This document shows positions 33,899 to 42,910 of a stretch of DNA of 64,000 nt, piece after piece. A model generated the notes under the pieces. It had not been told where the DNA came from and did no database searches. It saw nothing but the letters and a program-made list of their open reading frames with translations. The stretch is from Gaetbulibacter_A aestuarii. GTDB lineage: Bacteria; Bacteroidota; Bacteroidia; Flavobacteriales; Flavobacteriaceae. The DNA is taken from assembly GCF_039537665.1 (NCBI RefSeq), contig NZ_BAABAY010000001.1:1-64000 (forward strand). Direction: 5' to 3'. Position numbers and translations under genes: made by a program. The first letter of the stretch is position 1. Each line of letters opens with the position of its first letter.

Positions 33899-36547
33899 TT
33901 ACTCGATGTATCCTTTGGCTTTCTCCAGTGCATCAGGAATACCATCCGGGTTTTTTCCGCCTGCGGTAGCGAAAAATGCTTGTCCGCCTCCACCGCCCTG
34001 AATAAATTTCCCTAACTCACGAACGATCTGCCCTGCATTAAGATTTCGCTTTTCAACCAAAGGCTTAGAAATATAACAGCTTAACAAGGCTTTACCTTCT
34101 TGTTCCGAAGCAAATAATAAAAGGGCGTTATCAAACTGATTTCCCAATTCAAATGCAACGTCTTTTAATCCACCCGCATCCAAATCCAGTTTTTTAGCCA
34201 AAAACTTAACGCCGTTAATCTCCTGTAGTTCATCTTTTAAACCATCCTTGATATTACCTGCCTTCTCTTTTAATAAAGACTCAATTTCCTTCTTCAGGTC
34301 GGTATTCTCGTCTTGTAATTGTTTTACCGCCTTAACCGGATCCTTAGCATTATTCAACAATGACTTTACTTCAGCGAAGGCCTGACTATTTTCAAGGAAA
34401 AAATCTTTAGCTGCTGCATTTGTAATGGCTTCAATACGACGTATGCCAGAAGCTACAGCGCCCTCAGAAAGTATTTTAAAATGCCATATTTCACCGGTGT
34501 TCTGAACATGAGTACCGCCGCAAAGTTCAATGGATTTTCCAAATCGAATGGTTCTTACGTTATCGCCATATTTTTCACCAAATAAACTCATAGCCCCTTC
34601 TGCAATGGCTTCTTCTTTTGCTACACTGCGCTGTTCCTGTAATGGTAACTTTTCAGCAATTCGAGCATTGACAAAATTTTCAACGTCCTGCAATTCTTCC
34701 GGAGTCACTTTGGAAAAATGGGAGAAATCAAAGCGCAAATACTTGTCGTGCACCGCACTTCCTTTTTGCTGTACATGGTTTCCTAAAACTTCACGCAAGG
34801 CTTGATGCAATAAATGAGTTGCACTGTGATTACAAGCGGTACGGAAACGCGCTGTTTCGTTTACTATCGCCTTAAAGCTTTCATTAATATGCTTTGGTAG
34901 GTTTTTAGCAAAATGAATAATGACGTTATTTTCTTTTTTGGTATCTGTAATATAAACGACATCGCCGTGCTCATCTTCCAGGTAACCGGTATCACCTACC
35001 TGTCCACCACCCTCAGGATAAAATGGTGTTGTATCAAAAACTAATTGATACATATCACCACCTCTTTTCGAACTTACCTTTCGGTACCGCGTTATACGCA
35101 CGTTAGATTCTAAAGTATCATAACCCACGAATGATTCATCAGCAGCTTCCATTAAGATCGTCCAGTCATCAGTACTCATTTCACCGGCTGCACGAGAACG
35201 GTCTTTTTGTTTTTTCATTTCGGAATTAAATTCTTCCACATCAACACTAAAACCTTTTTCCTTGGCAATGAGCTGAGTTAAGTCTAATGGAAATCCAAAA
35301 GTATCGTATAATTCGAATGCAGTCTTTCCTGAAACAACTTTCTCGATTTCATTAATAGCATTTACTTTTTCTTTGGCAAAATCGGTAAAACTTATATGCT
35401 CTTGAAGCATTTGAATTCCTCTATCCAAAGTACTTAGGAATGAGTGTTCCTCCTCTTTTATAACATTCTGAATTAGTGACTTTTGTTCTCTGAGCTCGGG
35501 AAACGCTTCACCCATTTGTTTACTTAGCACTTCCAGCAATTTATAAATAAAGGGTTCTTTTTGATCTAAAAAGGTAAAACCATAACGTACGGCTCTGCGC
35601 AGAATGCGTCGGATTACATAACCGGCTCCTGTGTTGCTCGGCAACTGTCCATCAGCAATAGAAAATGCCACGGCGCGCACATGATCTGCAATAACGCGAA
35701 TGGCTACATCGGTTTTTTCATCAAGACCATAATCTTTTCCTGTTAAGGTTTCAAGTTCCTTAATTAAAGGCGTAAAAACATCGGTATCGTAATTGGATTG
35801 TTTTCCTTGTAACACCATGCACAGGCGCTCAAAGCCCATTCCGGTATCAATATGTTTATTTGGTAAAACTTCTAATTTACCATTGGCTTTTCGGTTGTAT
35901 TGCATGAATACGAGATTCCAGATCTCAACCACCTGAGGGTGATCCTGATTGATCAATTCGTGACCCGGTATTTTAGCTTTTTCTTCCGCAGAGCGAATAT
36001 CAACATGAATCTCACTACACGGGCCGCAGGGTCCCTGATCGCCCATTTCCCAGAAATTATCCTTTTTATTTCCTTTTAAAATGCGATCCTCAGCAATATA
36101 ATTTTTCCAAATATCAAAGGCTTCAGTATCCATAGGTAGACCATCTTCTTCATCACCTTCAAAAACCGTTACATATAATATGTCTTTATCAATCCCAAAT
36201 ATTTCCGTTAAAAGTTCCCACGCCCAAGCGATGGCTTCTTCCTTAAAATAATCCCCAAAACTCCAGTTCCCCAACATTTCAAACAGGGTATGATGATAGG
36301 TATCGTATCCTACTTCCTCCAAATCATTGTGTTTACCGGAAACTCTTAAACATTTTTGTGAATCCGTCAGGCGATTGCTTTTAGGTTTTGCATTTCCCAA
36401 AAAATACTCTTTAAAAGGGGCCATTCCGGAATTCACGAACATTAAAGTTGGATCATTCTTTACCACCATGGGTGCAGAAGGAACCACTGTATGTTGTTTA
36501 TCTTCAAAAAAACTTAAAAACTTAGAGCGAATTTCTTGTGATCTCAT
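33899..36547 (-). CDS. alaS: alanyl-tRNA synthetase
   Basis: This enzyme charges tRNA-Ala and edits mischarged Ser and Gly. The 882-residue product has the class II aminoacylation domain at the N terminus (MRSQEIRSKFLSFFEDKQHTV, MFVNSGMAPFKEYFLG, EMLGNWSFGDYFKEEAI). The editing domain carries the zinc-site HSATHLLHQALREVLG and later IELCGGTHVQNTGEI. A C-terminal DHHA1-type domain includes GGGGGQAFFATAGGKN. Length matches the family. It heads a two-gene operon with the GSCFA protein and is divergent from the M23 peptidase gene. Confidence 0.98.
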   Translation of the reverse strand: MRSQEIRSKFLSFFEDKQHTVVPSAPMVVKNDPTLMFVNSGMAPFKEYFLGNAKPKSNRLTDSQKCLRVSGKHNDLEEVGYDTYHHTLFEMLGNWSFGDYFKEEAIAWAWELLTEIFGIDKDILYVTVFEGDEEDGLPMDTEAFDIWKNYIAEDRILKGNKKDNFWEMGDQGPCGPCSEIHVDIRSAEEKAKIPGHELINQDHPQVVEIWNLVFMQYNRKANGKLEVLPNKHIDTGMGFERLCMVLQGKQSNYDTDVFTPLIKELETLTGKDYGLDEKTDVAIRVIADHVRAVAFSIADGQLPSNTGAGYVIRRILRRAVRYGFTFLDQKEPFIYKLLEVLSKQMGEAFPELREQKSLIQNVIKEEEHSFLSTLDRGIQMLQEHISFTDFAKEKVNAINEIEKVVSGKTAFELYDTFGFPLDLTQLIAKEKGFSVDVEEFNSEMKKQKDRSRAAGEMSTDDWTILMEAADESFVGYDTLESNVRITRYRKVSSKRGGDMYQLVFDTTPFYPEGGGQVGDTGYLEDEHGDVVYITDTKKENNVIIHFAKNLPKHINESFKAIVNETARFRTACNHSATHLLHQALREVLGNHVQQKGSAVHDKYLRFDFSHFSKVTPEELQDVENFVNARIAEKLPLQEQRSVAKEEAIAEGAMSLFGEKYGDNVRTIRFGKSIELCGGTHVQNTGEIWHFKILSEGAVASGIRRIEAITNAAAKDFFLENSQAFAEVKSLLNNAKDPVKAVKQLQDENTDLKKEIESLLKEKAGNIKDGLKDELQEINGVKFLAKKLDLDAGGLKDVAFELGNQFDNALLLFASEQEGKALLSCYISKPLVEKRNLNAGQIVRELGKFIQGGGGGQAFFATAGGKNPDGIPDALEKAKGYIE

Positions 36548-36763
36548 TCGTATTTCTTACTTGCCTATTTTATGATATTTTGTATATTTTGAGAAACAAT
36601 GATTATCTTTACGAACTTGTTTTTTAAAGACAAGCGTGTAAAAAAAGCTTTTCAAGTAAGTATTATGGAATATATTCACAATACGAATTAAAAAGTTTCA
36701 TCGTTTGCTAAATGTTAAGATGCATAATTGCAGCTTATTTTTCAGCAAAAATACTATAATTTA

Positions 36764-37735
36764 ATGAGTAAGGTAAAATATTATTACGATTCTGAAACAT
36801 TATCCTATAAGCGTATAGAACGACGCAAAAGAACCACATTCAAATATGCGGTAATGTTCCTTTTAGCTTCAGCTTTATTTGCCTTTTTATTTGTTTTCAT
36901 AGCGGGACAATATGTGGAATCGCCTAAGGAAAAAGCTTTAAAGCGTGAATTGCAAAATATGCAATTGCAATATAAGATCCTGAATAAGAAAATGGATGAT
37001 GCCGAAGCCGTTTTGGCCGATGTAGCAGACCGCGATAATAATCTGTACCGTGTTTATTTTGAAGCTAATCCCATTCCGGAAGAACAACGCAAAGCTGGTT
37101 TTGGTGGGGTAAACCGATATAAAGACCTTGAAGGTTTCGATAATTCTAAACTCATAATTCAAAGCAGTAAGCGCCTGGATGTTTTACAAAAGGAAATCGT
37201 GGTGCAGTCCAAATCTCTTGATGAAATTGCCAAGCTTGCTGCGGAAAAAGAAAAATTACTTGCAGCTATTCCCGCGATTCAGCCAGTAAGCAATGAAGAT
37301 CTATCGCGCATTTCTTCTGGTTTTGGTATCCGAACCGACCCCTTTACCAAAGCAAAAAAAATGCACTGGGGAATGGATTTTGCTGCTCCACGAGGTACGC
37401 CAATTTACGCTACAGGCGATGGGGTTGTAGTACGTGCTGATTCACGCGCAAGCGGTTACGGTAAACACATTCGTATAGATCATGGGTTTGGTTACGAAAC
37501 TTTATACGGACATATGTACAAATTCAATGTACGGCGTAATCAAAAAGTAAAGCGTGGTGATTTGATAGGTTTTGTAGGGAGTACAGGACGATCTGACGGT
37601 CCGCATGTGCATTACGAGATCTTTAAAGATGGTAAGCGCATTAATCCCATAAACTTCTATTACGGTAGTTTAACTGCTGAAGAATATAGTAAAATGGTAC
37701 AGCATGCCAGCTTAGAAAACCAATCTTTAGATTAA
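36764..37735 (+). CDS. M23 family metallopeptidase (LytM-type endopeptidase)
   Basis: The 323-residue protein is anchored by one membrane segment (YAVMFLLASALFAFLFVFIAGQ, about residues 27-48). A coiled-coil periplasmic stalk (KALKRELQNMQLQYKILNKK) follows. The LytM zinc peptidase domain has HWGMDF (His201, Asp205) and HVHYE (His281, His283), with GYETLYGHMY between. It should cut peptide cross-links in peptidoglycan or regulate other hydrolases. The start at 36764 (MSKVKYYY) is chosen over an ATG 36 bases upstream because it fits the family N terminus. Its stop codon overlaps the start of the MerR gene by one base. Confidence 0.93.
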   Translation: MSKVKYYYDSETLSYKRIERRKRTTFKYAVMFLLASALFAFLFVFIAGQYVESPKEKALKRELQNMQLQYKILNKKMDDAEAVLADVADRDNNLYRVYFEANPIPEEQRKAGFGGVNRYKDLEGFDNSKLIIQSSKRLDVLQKEIVVQSKSLDEIAKLAAEKEKLLAAIPAIQPVSNEDLSRISSGFGIRTDPFTKAKKMHWGMDFAAPRGTPIYATGDGVVVRADSRASGYGKHIRIDHGFGYETLYGHMYKFNVRRNQKVKRGDLIGFVGSTGRSDGPHVHYEIFKDGKRINPINFYYGSLTAEEYSKMVQHASLENQSLD

Positions 37736-38064
37736 TGCAAATAGACCTTCCAGAAAAACGATATTACGGTATTGGCGAAGTGGCCAGGGCTTTTGGAGTG
37801 AATACTTCATTAATTCGTTTTTGGGAAAAGGAATTTGATGTACTCCAACCTAAAAAAAATGCCAAGGGCAACAGAAAGTTTACACCGGAGGATATTAAAA
37901 ATCTCAAGTTTATTTTTCATTTGGTAAAAGAACGAGGATTTACTCTGGAAGGTGCCAAAACGCATCTTAAAGAAGAAAAAAAACAAGCCCTTAGTACTTT
38001 CGAGATTATTGATAAATTGGAAAATATCAAATCTGAGTTAATCAAAATTAAAAATCAGATGTAA
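37735..38064 (+). CDS. MerR family transcriptional regulator
   Basis: The 109-residue protein has the MerR winged-helix motif YYGIGEVARAFGVNTSLIRFWEKEF, then LQPKKNAKGNRKFTPEDI and VKERGFTLEGAKTHLKEEK. There is only a short helical tail (IIDKLENIKSELIKIKNQM) and no effector-binding domain or metal-binding cysteines. It is therefore a minimal DNA-binding dimer. It is translationally coupled to the M23 peptidase (ATG overlaps TAA as TAATG). Regulation of the following LemA/TPM genes is plausible but not shown. Confidence 0.93.
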   Translation: MQIDLPEKRYYGIGEVARAFGVNTSLIRFWEKEFDVLQPKKNAKGNRKFTPEDIKNLKFIFHLVKERGFTLEGAKTHLKEEKKQALSTFEIIDKLENIKSELIKIKNQM

Positions 38065-38133
38065 CATTTTGATTTTGATACCAACTAATAAGATACCTAA
38101 CACACAAAAAAATTAACATTAAACAAATCGAAC

Positions 38134-38733
38134 ATGAAAAAATGGCTTCCTTTAATTATTGTTGCTATTGTGGTCTTTGGAATTTATTCCTGGGCAAAAG
38201 GCTTTAACAACACAGCTGTTGATTACAAAGAAAAAGCAACCCGAAGCTGGGGCAATGTAGAAAGCAGTTATCAAAGAAGAAGTGACCTTATTGGTAATTT
38301 AGTAAATACCGTAAAAGGTGCGGCTGACTTTGAGAAAAGCACATTAACACAAGTTATAGAAGCTCGTGCCAAAGCGACCTCTACAACCATCGACGCCAAT
38401 AATTTAACTCCTGAAAAATTAGCGGCTTTTAATGAGGCACAAAGCGGATTAAGCTCTGCCTTATCGCGGTTATTGGTTACCGTGGAACGTTATCCTGACT
38501 TGAAAGCGAATCAAAACTTTCTTGAATTACAAAGTCAGTTAGAAGGTACTGAAAACAGGATTAATGTGGCCAGAGATCGTTATAATGAAGCTGTTGAAAT
38601 TTATAACAGACATGTAAAACGTTTCCCTAATTCCCTTCTAGCCGGCATATTTAATTTTGATCCTATGGATTATTTTAAAGCAGAAGCCGGAGCTGAGAAA
38701 GCGCCGGATGTAAATTTCGATTTTAATAATTAG
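38134..38733 (+). CDS. LemA family protein
   Basis: The 199-residue protein has one N-terminal membrane helix (WLPLIIVAIVVFGIYSWA). The LemA helical bundle follows: WGNVESSYQRRSDLIGNLVNTVKGAADFE, LSSALSRLLVTVERYPDLKANQNFLELQSQLEGTENRI and VARDRYNEAVEIYNRHVKRFPN (given here as segments). LemA proteins are widespread and of unclear function. They commonly pair with TPM-domain proteins, as here. The two-base gap to the next gene shows an operon. Confidence 0.95.
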   Translation: MKKWLPLIIVAIVVFGIYSWAKGFNNTAVDYKEKATRSWGNVESSYQRRSDLIGNLVNTVKGAADFEKSTLTQVIEARAKATSTTIDANNLTPEKLAAFNEAQSGLSSALSRLLVTVERYPDLKANQNFLELQSQLEGTENRINVARDRYNEAVEIYNRHVKRFPNSLLAGIFNFDPMDYFKAEAGAEKAPDVNFDFNN

Positions 38734-38735
38734 GC

Positions 38736-39176
38736 ATGTCAAAAACTACGGAGTACATCTTAAAACCTTCCGAAGAAGATGCCATAATTGAGGCTATCAA
38801 AAAAGCGGAATTAAAGACTTCCGGAGAGATACGTATCCATATTGAAAAAAAAGCAAATGGCGATGCTTACAAGCGTGCCTTGGAAGTATTCCATTTGCTA
38901 AAAATGAATCAAACCCAACTTCGAAATGGTGTTTTGATTTACCTTGCTGTTGAAGACAAGACCTTCGCGATATGTGGGGATAAAGGCATTAATGATGTTG
39001 TTCCTGATGATTTTTGGGATACTACAAAAAATTTGATGGAAACACATTTTAAATCAGGTCGATTTAAAGAAGGACTTATCGCTGGTATCGATAAATCCGG
39101 AGAACAGTTAGCAACCTATTTTCCGTGGCAAAAAGACGACGAAAACGAATTACCAAACACCATTTCTAAAGGATAA
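38736..39176 (+). CDS. TPM domain protein, soluble
   Basis: The 146-residue protein has the TPM (TLP18.3/Psb32/MOLO-1) fold: IIEAIKKAELKTSGEIRIHIE, LRNGVLIYLAVEDKTFAICGDKGIND and FKEGLIAGIDKSGEQLATYFP. It has no signal peptide or membrane helix, so the domain is probably cytoplasmic or loosely membrane-associated. It lies two bases after lemA and five before a second TPM gene. Plant relatives act in photosystem II repair. The bacterial role is unknown. Confidence 0.92.
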   Translation: MSKTTEYILKPSEEDAIIEAIKKAELKTSGEIRIHIEKKANGDAYKRALEVFHLLKMNQTQLRNGVLIYLAVEDKTFAICGDKGINDVVPDDFWDTTKNLMETHFKSGRFKEGLIAGIDKSGEQLATYFPWQKDDENELPNTISKG

Positions 39177-39181
39177 AAATT

Positions 39182-40000
39182 ATGCCGGGCATAGCAATTA
39201 AAAAACAAGTAGTAAAAACAACACGTATTTTACTTTTGTGCACTACCCTATTTCTTTTTAATAAGGTAGCCGCTCAATATGAAATCCCGGACAAACCCGA
39301 TTTTCAAACCAGTGTTTACGATTATTACCACCTTCTTGATGCTTCTCAGAAAAAACAATTAGAACAAAAACTTATACGGTATTCCGATACCACATCAACC
39401 CAAATAGTAATCGCTATAATTGCCTCAACACAAGGTGAAAATATTAATTACCTCGGTGCACAGTGGGGAGAAAAATGGGGCATTGGTCAAGCCAAAGAGG
39501 ATAATGGCATATTGATACTGTTAGCACAAGATGATAGAAAAATAGCTATTAATACAGGGTATGGCATTGAACCGTATTTGACGGATGCTTTATCCAAGCG
39601 AATTATTGAAAATGACATTATTCCTTATTTTAGAAAAGGTGATTATTACGGCGGTTTAAACCGTGGTGCTGATGCTATTTTTGAAGTACTCACTGGCACC
39701 TACAAAGGCGTACCAAATAATGAGAAAAATTCCCGAAAGGGTAATAAATTCGGATTTATCCTCATTATAATCTTCATTGTCATTGCTTTATCCATTTCTA
39801 AAAACAGACGTGGCGGTGGCGGCCGTGGTAACAGACGTCGTGGATTTAGCATTTGGGATGCTATTATTCTGAGCAACCTCGGACGTGGTGGTTTTGGCGG
39901 AAGCTCCGGCGGAGGCTTCGGTTCCGGAGGCGGAGGCGGCTTTGGTGGCGGTTTCGGCGGCGGAGGCTTTGGAGGTGGCGGAGCCTCGGGTGGTTGGTAG
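39182..40000 (+). CDS. TPM domain protein, membrane-anchored with glycine-rich tail
   Basis: The 272-residue protein has a signal peptide ending in KVAAQ, then a TPM domain (DYYHLLDASQKKQLEQKL, IVIAIIASTQGENI, NGILILLAQDDRKIAINTGYGIEPYLTD). One membrane helix follows (FGFILIIIFIVIALSI, about residues 190-207). The C-terminal tail of about 60 residues is mostly Gly with Ser, Phe and Arg (GGGGFGGGFGGGGFGGGGASGGW). That tail is typical of YgcG-type TPM proteins. It is the last gene of the M23-MerR-LemA-TPM-TPM cluster. Confidence 0.94.
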   Translation: MPGIAIKKQVVKTTRILLLCTTLFLFNKVAAQYEIPDKPDFQTSVYDYYHLLDASQKKQLEQKLIRYSDTTSTQIVIAIIASTQGENINYLGAQWGEKWGIGQAKEDNGILILLAQDDRKIAINTGYGIEPYLTDALSKRIIENDIIPYFRKGDYYGGLNRGADAIFEVLTGTYKGVPNNEKNSRKGNKFGFILIIIFIVIALSISKNRRGGGGRGNRRRGFSIWDAIILSNLGRGGFGGSSGGGFGSGGGGGFGGGFGGGGFGGGGASGGW

Positions 40001-40009
40001 AATTACAGG

Positions 40010-42784
40010 TTAATGAAAGTAAAACACATCATCCCTTACTTCTCCTTTTTTACCTAAACTATTGAATTTCCAACTAAACCCAAACATAAAATACTGGCGT
40101 AATACCGTACTTTGAGAGTCTTGAATGTAATCCTGAGTTGCCGTACGACGCGCATTTGTGTTTTGGTTTAAAATATCATAAGCCTTTAGGGTAATGGTTG
40201 CTTTATCCTTCAGAATAGAATATGCGAGGGTGGAATTCCAGAACCAACTGCTTTTTTGAAACCCGGGTCCAACGTTAGGATTATAAAGATATTTAATTTC
40301 GTTGCGCCACTCCAAACCTTTGGGCACGAAGGTAGCTGTACTTAGGGTGAGGTCATGATATAAAAACGAGCGATCGTTAAGAGCATCAATATCAAAGGTA
40401 TTCTTCGATAAATTCAATTGGTATCTCGGTGTGATCTCAAAAACATCTTTCCAGTTAAAAGTAACATACATTCGCGGGGTTATCGTTGAGTTTTTACTGG
40501 CATACCGGATATCATTATTAAAATTGATATCTCTGCCGATATTTCCAAATACACCAACATTCACCTTGATGGTTCTCAATGAGTCTAATTTGAATTGTTT
40601 ACTATATCCCAGGCTGCCATAAAAACTATAGTTACCATTAACATTGGCATAAGTCGTTTCTCTTACAAAATTTTGATCTACCGTTGTTTTCCGAACGATG
40701 GCATTATTTTCAGCACGTCCATTAAGATAACTGTAGAAACCTGTTTGGTCTTGAAAGTTAAAAGCGTTAAAGCTTAAATATACCGAATGTGAATTTGTCG
40801 GTTTAAGTTCAGGATTTCCTATGATCACGTTTAATGGGTTTGAAACATTCCTAAAGGCTTGCAATTGGTTTAATTGTGGTGTAATATTATTCAGGAAATA
40901 CCCAATTCCAAATGAAGATTTTGAACTTATTTTATATCGAAAATTAGATGTAACCTCCAACGCTTCAAAATCTCTGGATAAATTTAATTGAGGGCGTAAA
41001 AAGTCACTATTACTTAAGGTTCGCCATAGGTAACGCGTTTGTACTCGGGCAGACCAGATTTTATTTTGAAATCGAATCGTCGCCTCAGGGCGTTTCATTT
41101 CATTGGTATAATCAAAATCGGTACTAAGATCAGAATTGAATTGCGTAAAGCGGTCGTTATTATCCTTATCAAAAGTACTTTGCTTATCCGTGGAATTATT
41201 TCTACTATAGGTATAACCCAAATTAAAAAATAATGCATCGCCTATCAGAGGAATATTATAGTTTACTGAGCTTTCGATATCATTCTGTTTATTTTCACCA
41301 TTGGTATATTGATCACGAATGGTCGTATCAGGATTATTACCATAAATATCCACCTCTGTCATTAAATAATCATCCGTGTCTCGTGTTGAGATATCGTTGT
41401 TCATTTGAAATTTTAAATAAGCACCATTACTACCAAAACGTTTGGTAACTGTCACACGATTACTAAAGTTCTTCCCAATATTTTCAACCTCGGAAGATGT
41501 TGCTGAAGCATTGGTTAAAGTCTGATTTTCATCTAAAGTTTCCTCATCTCTCGAAAATCCGGTTTTCGATTTATTATACCTAAAAGAAGGATTGATATTA
41601 ATGAGTAATGTTGAATCCACCTTGATATCAAAAGCCATATTAGCACTATGGCTCTCATTATCACTTATTGAATTTGAATTTGAATTGGTAAAAAAACTCC
41701 CGTCAGGTAAAAACGTTTCACGTTCGGTATTTGATCTGTTCTCTGAACTACTCCCGGCAAAAAAATAATCCGAACTCACATCTATTTTTTCTCCAAATTT
41801 ATCGGCATAATTGAGACCACCATTTTTAGACGTGGTAATGCCCTCACCGCCTCCAAAAGCACGTCCATCGATTACAAAAGAACCGTTCTGATTAAAACGA
41901 ACATTGTTCATAGAACCAAACATCTTTCGAATTTCACCAAAACTAAATCCGGGAGAATTGATATTGTTTCCACCCATAAGCACACTGATCCGCCTATCGT
42001 TATTAAAACGATTGAACATCCCGGCGAACTCATAGCGTTTATCGGTTCCTGCACCTCCGGCAACACGACCAAAAACACCTTTATTGTTCTCTTTTTTGAT
42101 CGTAAGATTTATGGTTTTATTTTCATCATCACCCTCCTCGCCCGTAAATGCCTGCGATTTGGTTTTCGTGTCGACCACCTGAACTTTTTCAATGATTTCC
42201 TTGGTTAAATTTCGTGTGGTTATGGTAGGGTCATTTCCAAAGAAGGGCTTACCATTTACCAAAATTTTATTTACCGGTTTCCCGTTTACGGTTATAGAGC
42301 CATCATCGGCTACTTCTACCCCGGGCAATAACTTCAACAAATCCTCTACATTAGCGTCCTTTTTTGTTTTAAAGGACTTTACATTGAATTCCAGAGTATC
42401 TTTCTTTACCGTTATAGGCGCACGAGATTCGATCACCACGGCATCCAGCTGATTATTATCAACAGCCATGTTTATGGTATCCAGAACAATATTTTGCTTA
42501 TTAATTGGAATAATTCTGGTGTAAGTTTTAAAGCCTATGTAGGATATATTTAGGCGAAGCTTTGTGTTTGATGTTGAATTTTCCAGGGTGAAGTCACCAT
42601 GTCTATCTGAAATGGTATAGCTTACCAAACTACTATCCTGAATTTTTTCTAAAAAGATGGTAGCAGACTCTAAAGGACCTTGGTCTTCAGAGGAAATAAT
42701 GTTACCGGTAATTTTGAAATCTTGTTTTTGTGCGAATGCTGAAATTGAAAACAGAAAAAAAAGGACAAAAAAATACTTGGGCAT
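40010..42784 (-). CDS. outer-membrane beta-barrel protein of the TonB-receptor superfamily
   Basis: The 924-residue protein has a signal peptide (MPKYFFVLFFLFSISAFAQ). A carboxypeptidase-regulatory-like Ig domain follows (ITGNIISSEDQGPLESATIFL ... LRLNISYIGFKTY). Next is a plug-like region (VEDLLKLLPGVEVADDGSITVNGKPV, VNGKPFFGNDPT). About 600 residues of barrel strands follow, with GYFLNNITPQLNQLQAFRNVSNP, ending near SWKFNSLGKKGE. It fits the Bacteroidota outer-membrane beta-barrel family that lacks a classic TonB-receptor C terminus. Substrate unknown. It is convergent with the TPM operon. Confidence 0.88.
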   Translation of the reverse strand: MPKYFFVLFFLFSISAFAQKQDFKITGNIISSEDQGPLESATIFLEKIQDSSLVSYTISDRHGDFTLENSTSNTKLRLNISYIGFKTYTRIIPINKQNIVLDTINMAVDNNQLDAVVIESRAPITVKKDTLEFNVKSFKTKKDANVEDLLKLLPGVEVADDGSITVNGKPVNKILVNGKPFFGNDPTITTRNLTKEIIEKVQVVDTKTKSQAFTGEEGDDENKTINLTIKKENNKGVFGRVAGGAGTDKRYEFAGMFNRFNNDRRISVLMGGNNINSPGFSFGEIRKMFGSMNNVRFNQNGSFVIDGRAFGGGEGITTSKNGGLNYADKFGEKIDVSSDYFFAGSSSENRSNTERETFLPDGSFFTNSNSNSISDNESHSANMAFDIKVDSTLLININPSFRYNKSKTGFSRDEETLDENQTLTNASATSSEVENIGKNFSNRVTVTKRFGSNGAYLKFQMNNDISTRDTDDYLMTEVDIYGNNPDTTIRDQYTNGENKQNDIESSVNYNIPLIGDALFFNLGYTYSRNNSTDKQSTFDKDNNDRFTQFNSDLSTDFDYTNEMKRPEATIRFQNKIWSARVQTRYLWRTLSNSDFLRPQLNLSRDFEALEVTSNFRYKISSKSSFGIGYFLNNITPQLNQLQAFRNVSNPLNVIIGNPELKPTNSHSVYLSFNAFNFQDQTGFYSYLNGRAENNAIVRKTTVDQNFVRETTYANVNGNYSFYGSLGYSKQFKLDSLRTIKVNVGVFGNIGRDINFNNDIRYASKNSTITPRMYVTFNWKDVFEITPRYQLNLSKNTFDIDALNDRSFLYHDLTLSTATFVPKGLEWRNEIKYLYNPNVGPGFQKSSWFWNSTLAYSILKDKATITLKAYDILNQNTNARRTATQDYIQDSQSTVLRQYFMFGFSWKFNSLGKKGEVRDDVFYFH

Positions 42785-42910
42785 GATTGATTGATGATTG
42801 GTTAATGCTTTTTGAAGGTTAGTTAATATATTTTATAACCCAAACTGCAAAATATTTGCTTAAATATATATTTTAAAATGTAAGTGGTTTCTTAAAGAAA
42901 TATTAAAGTT

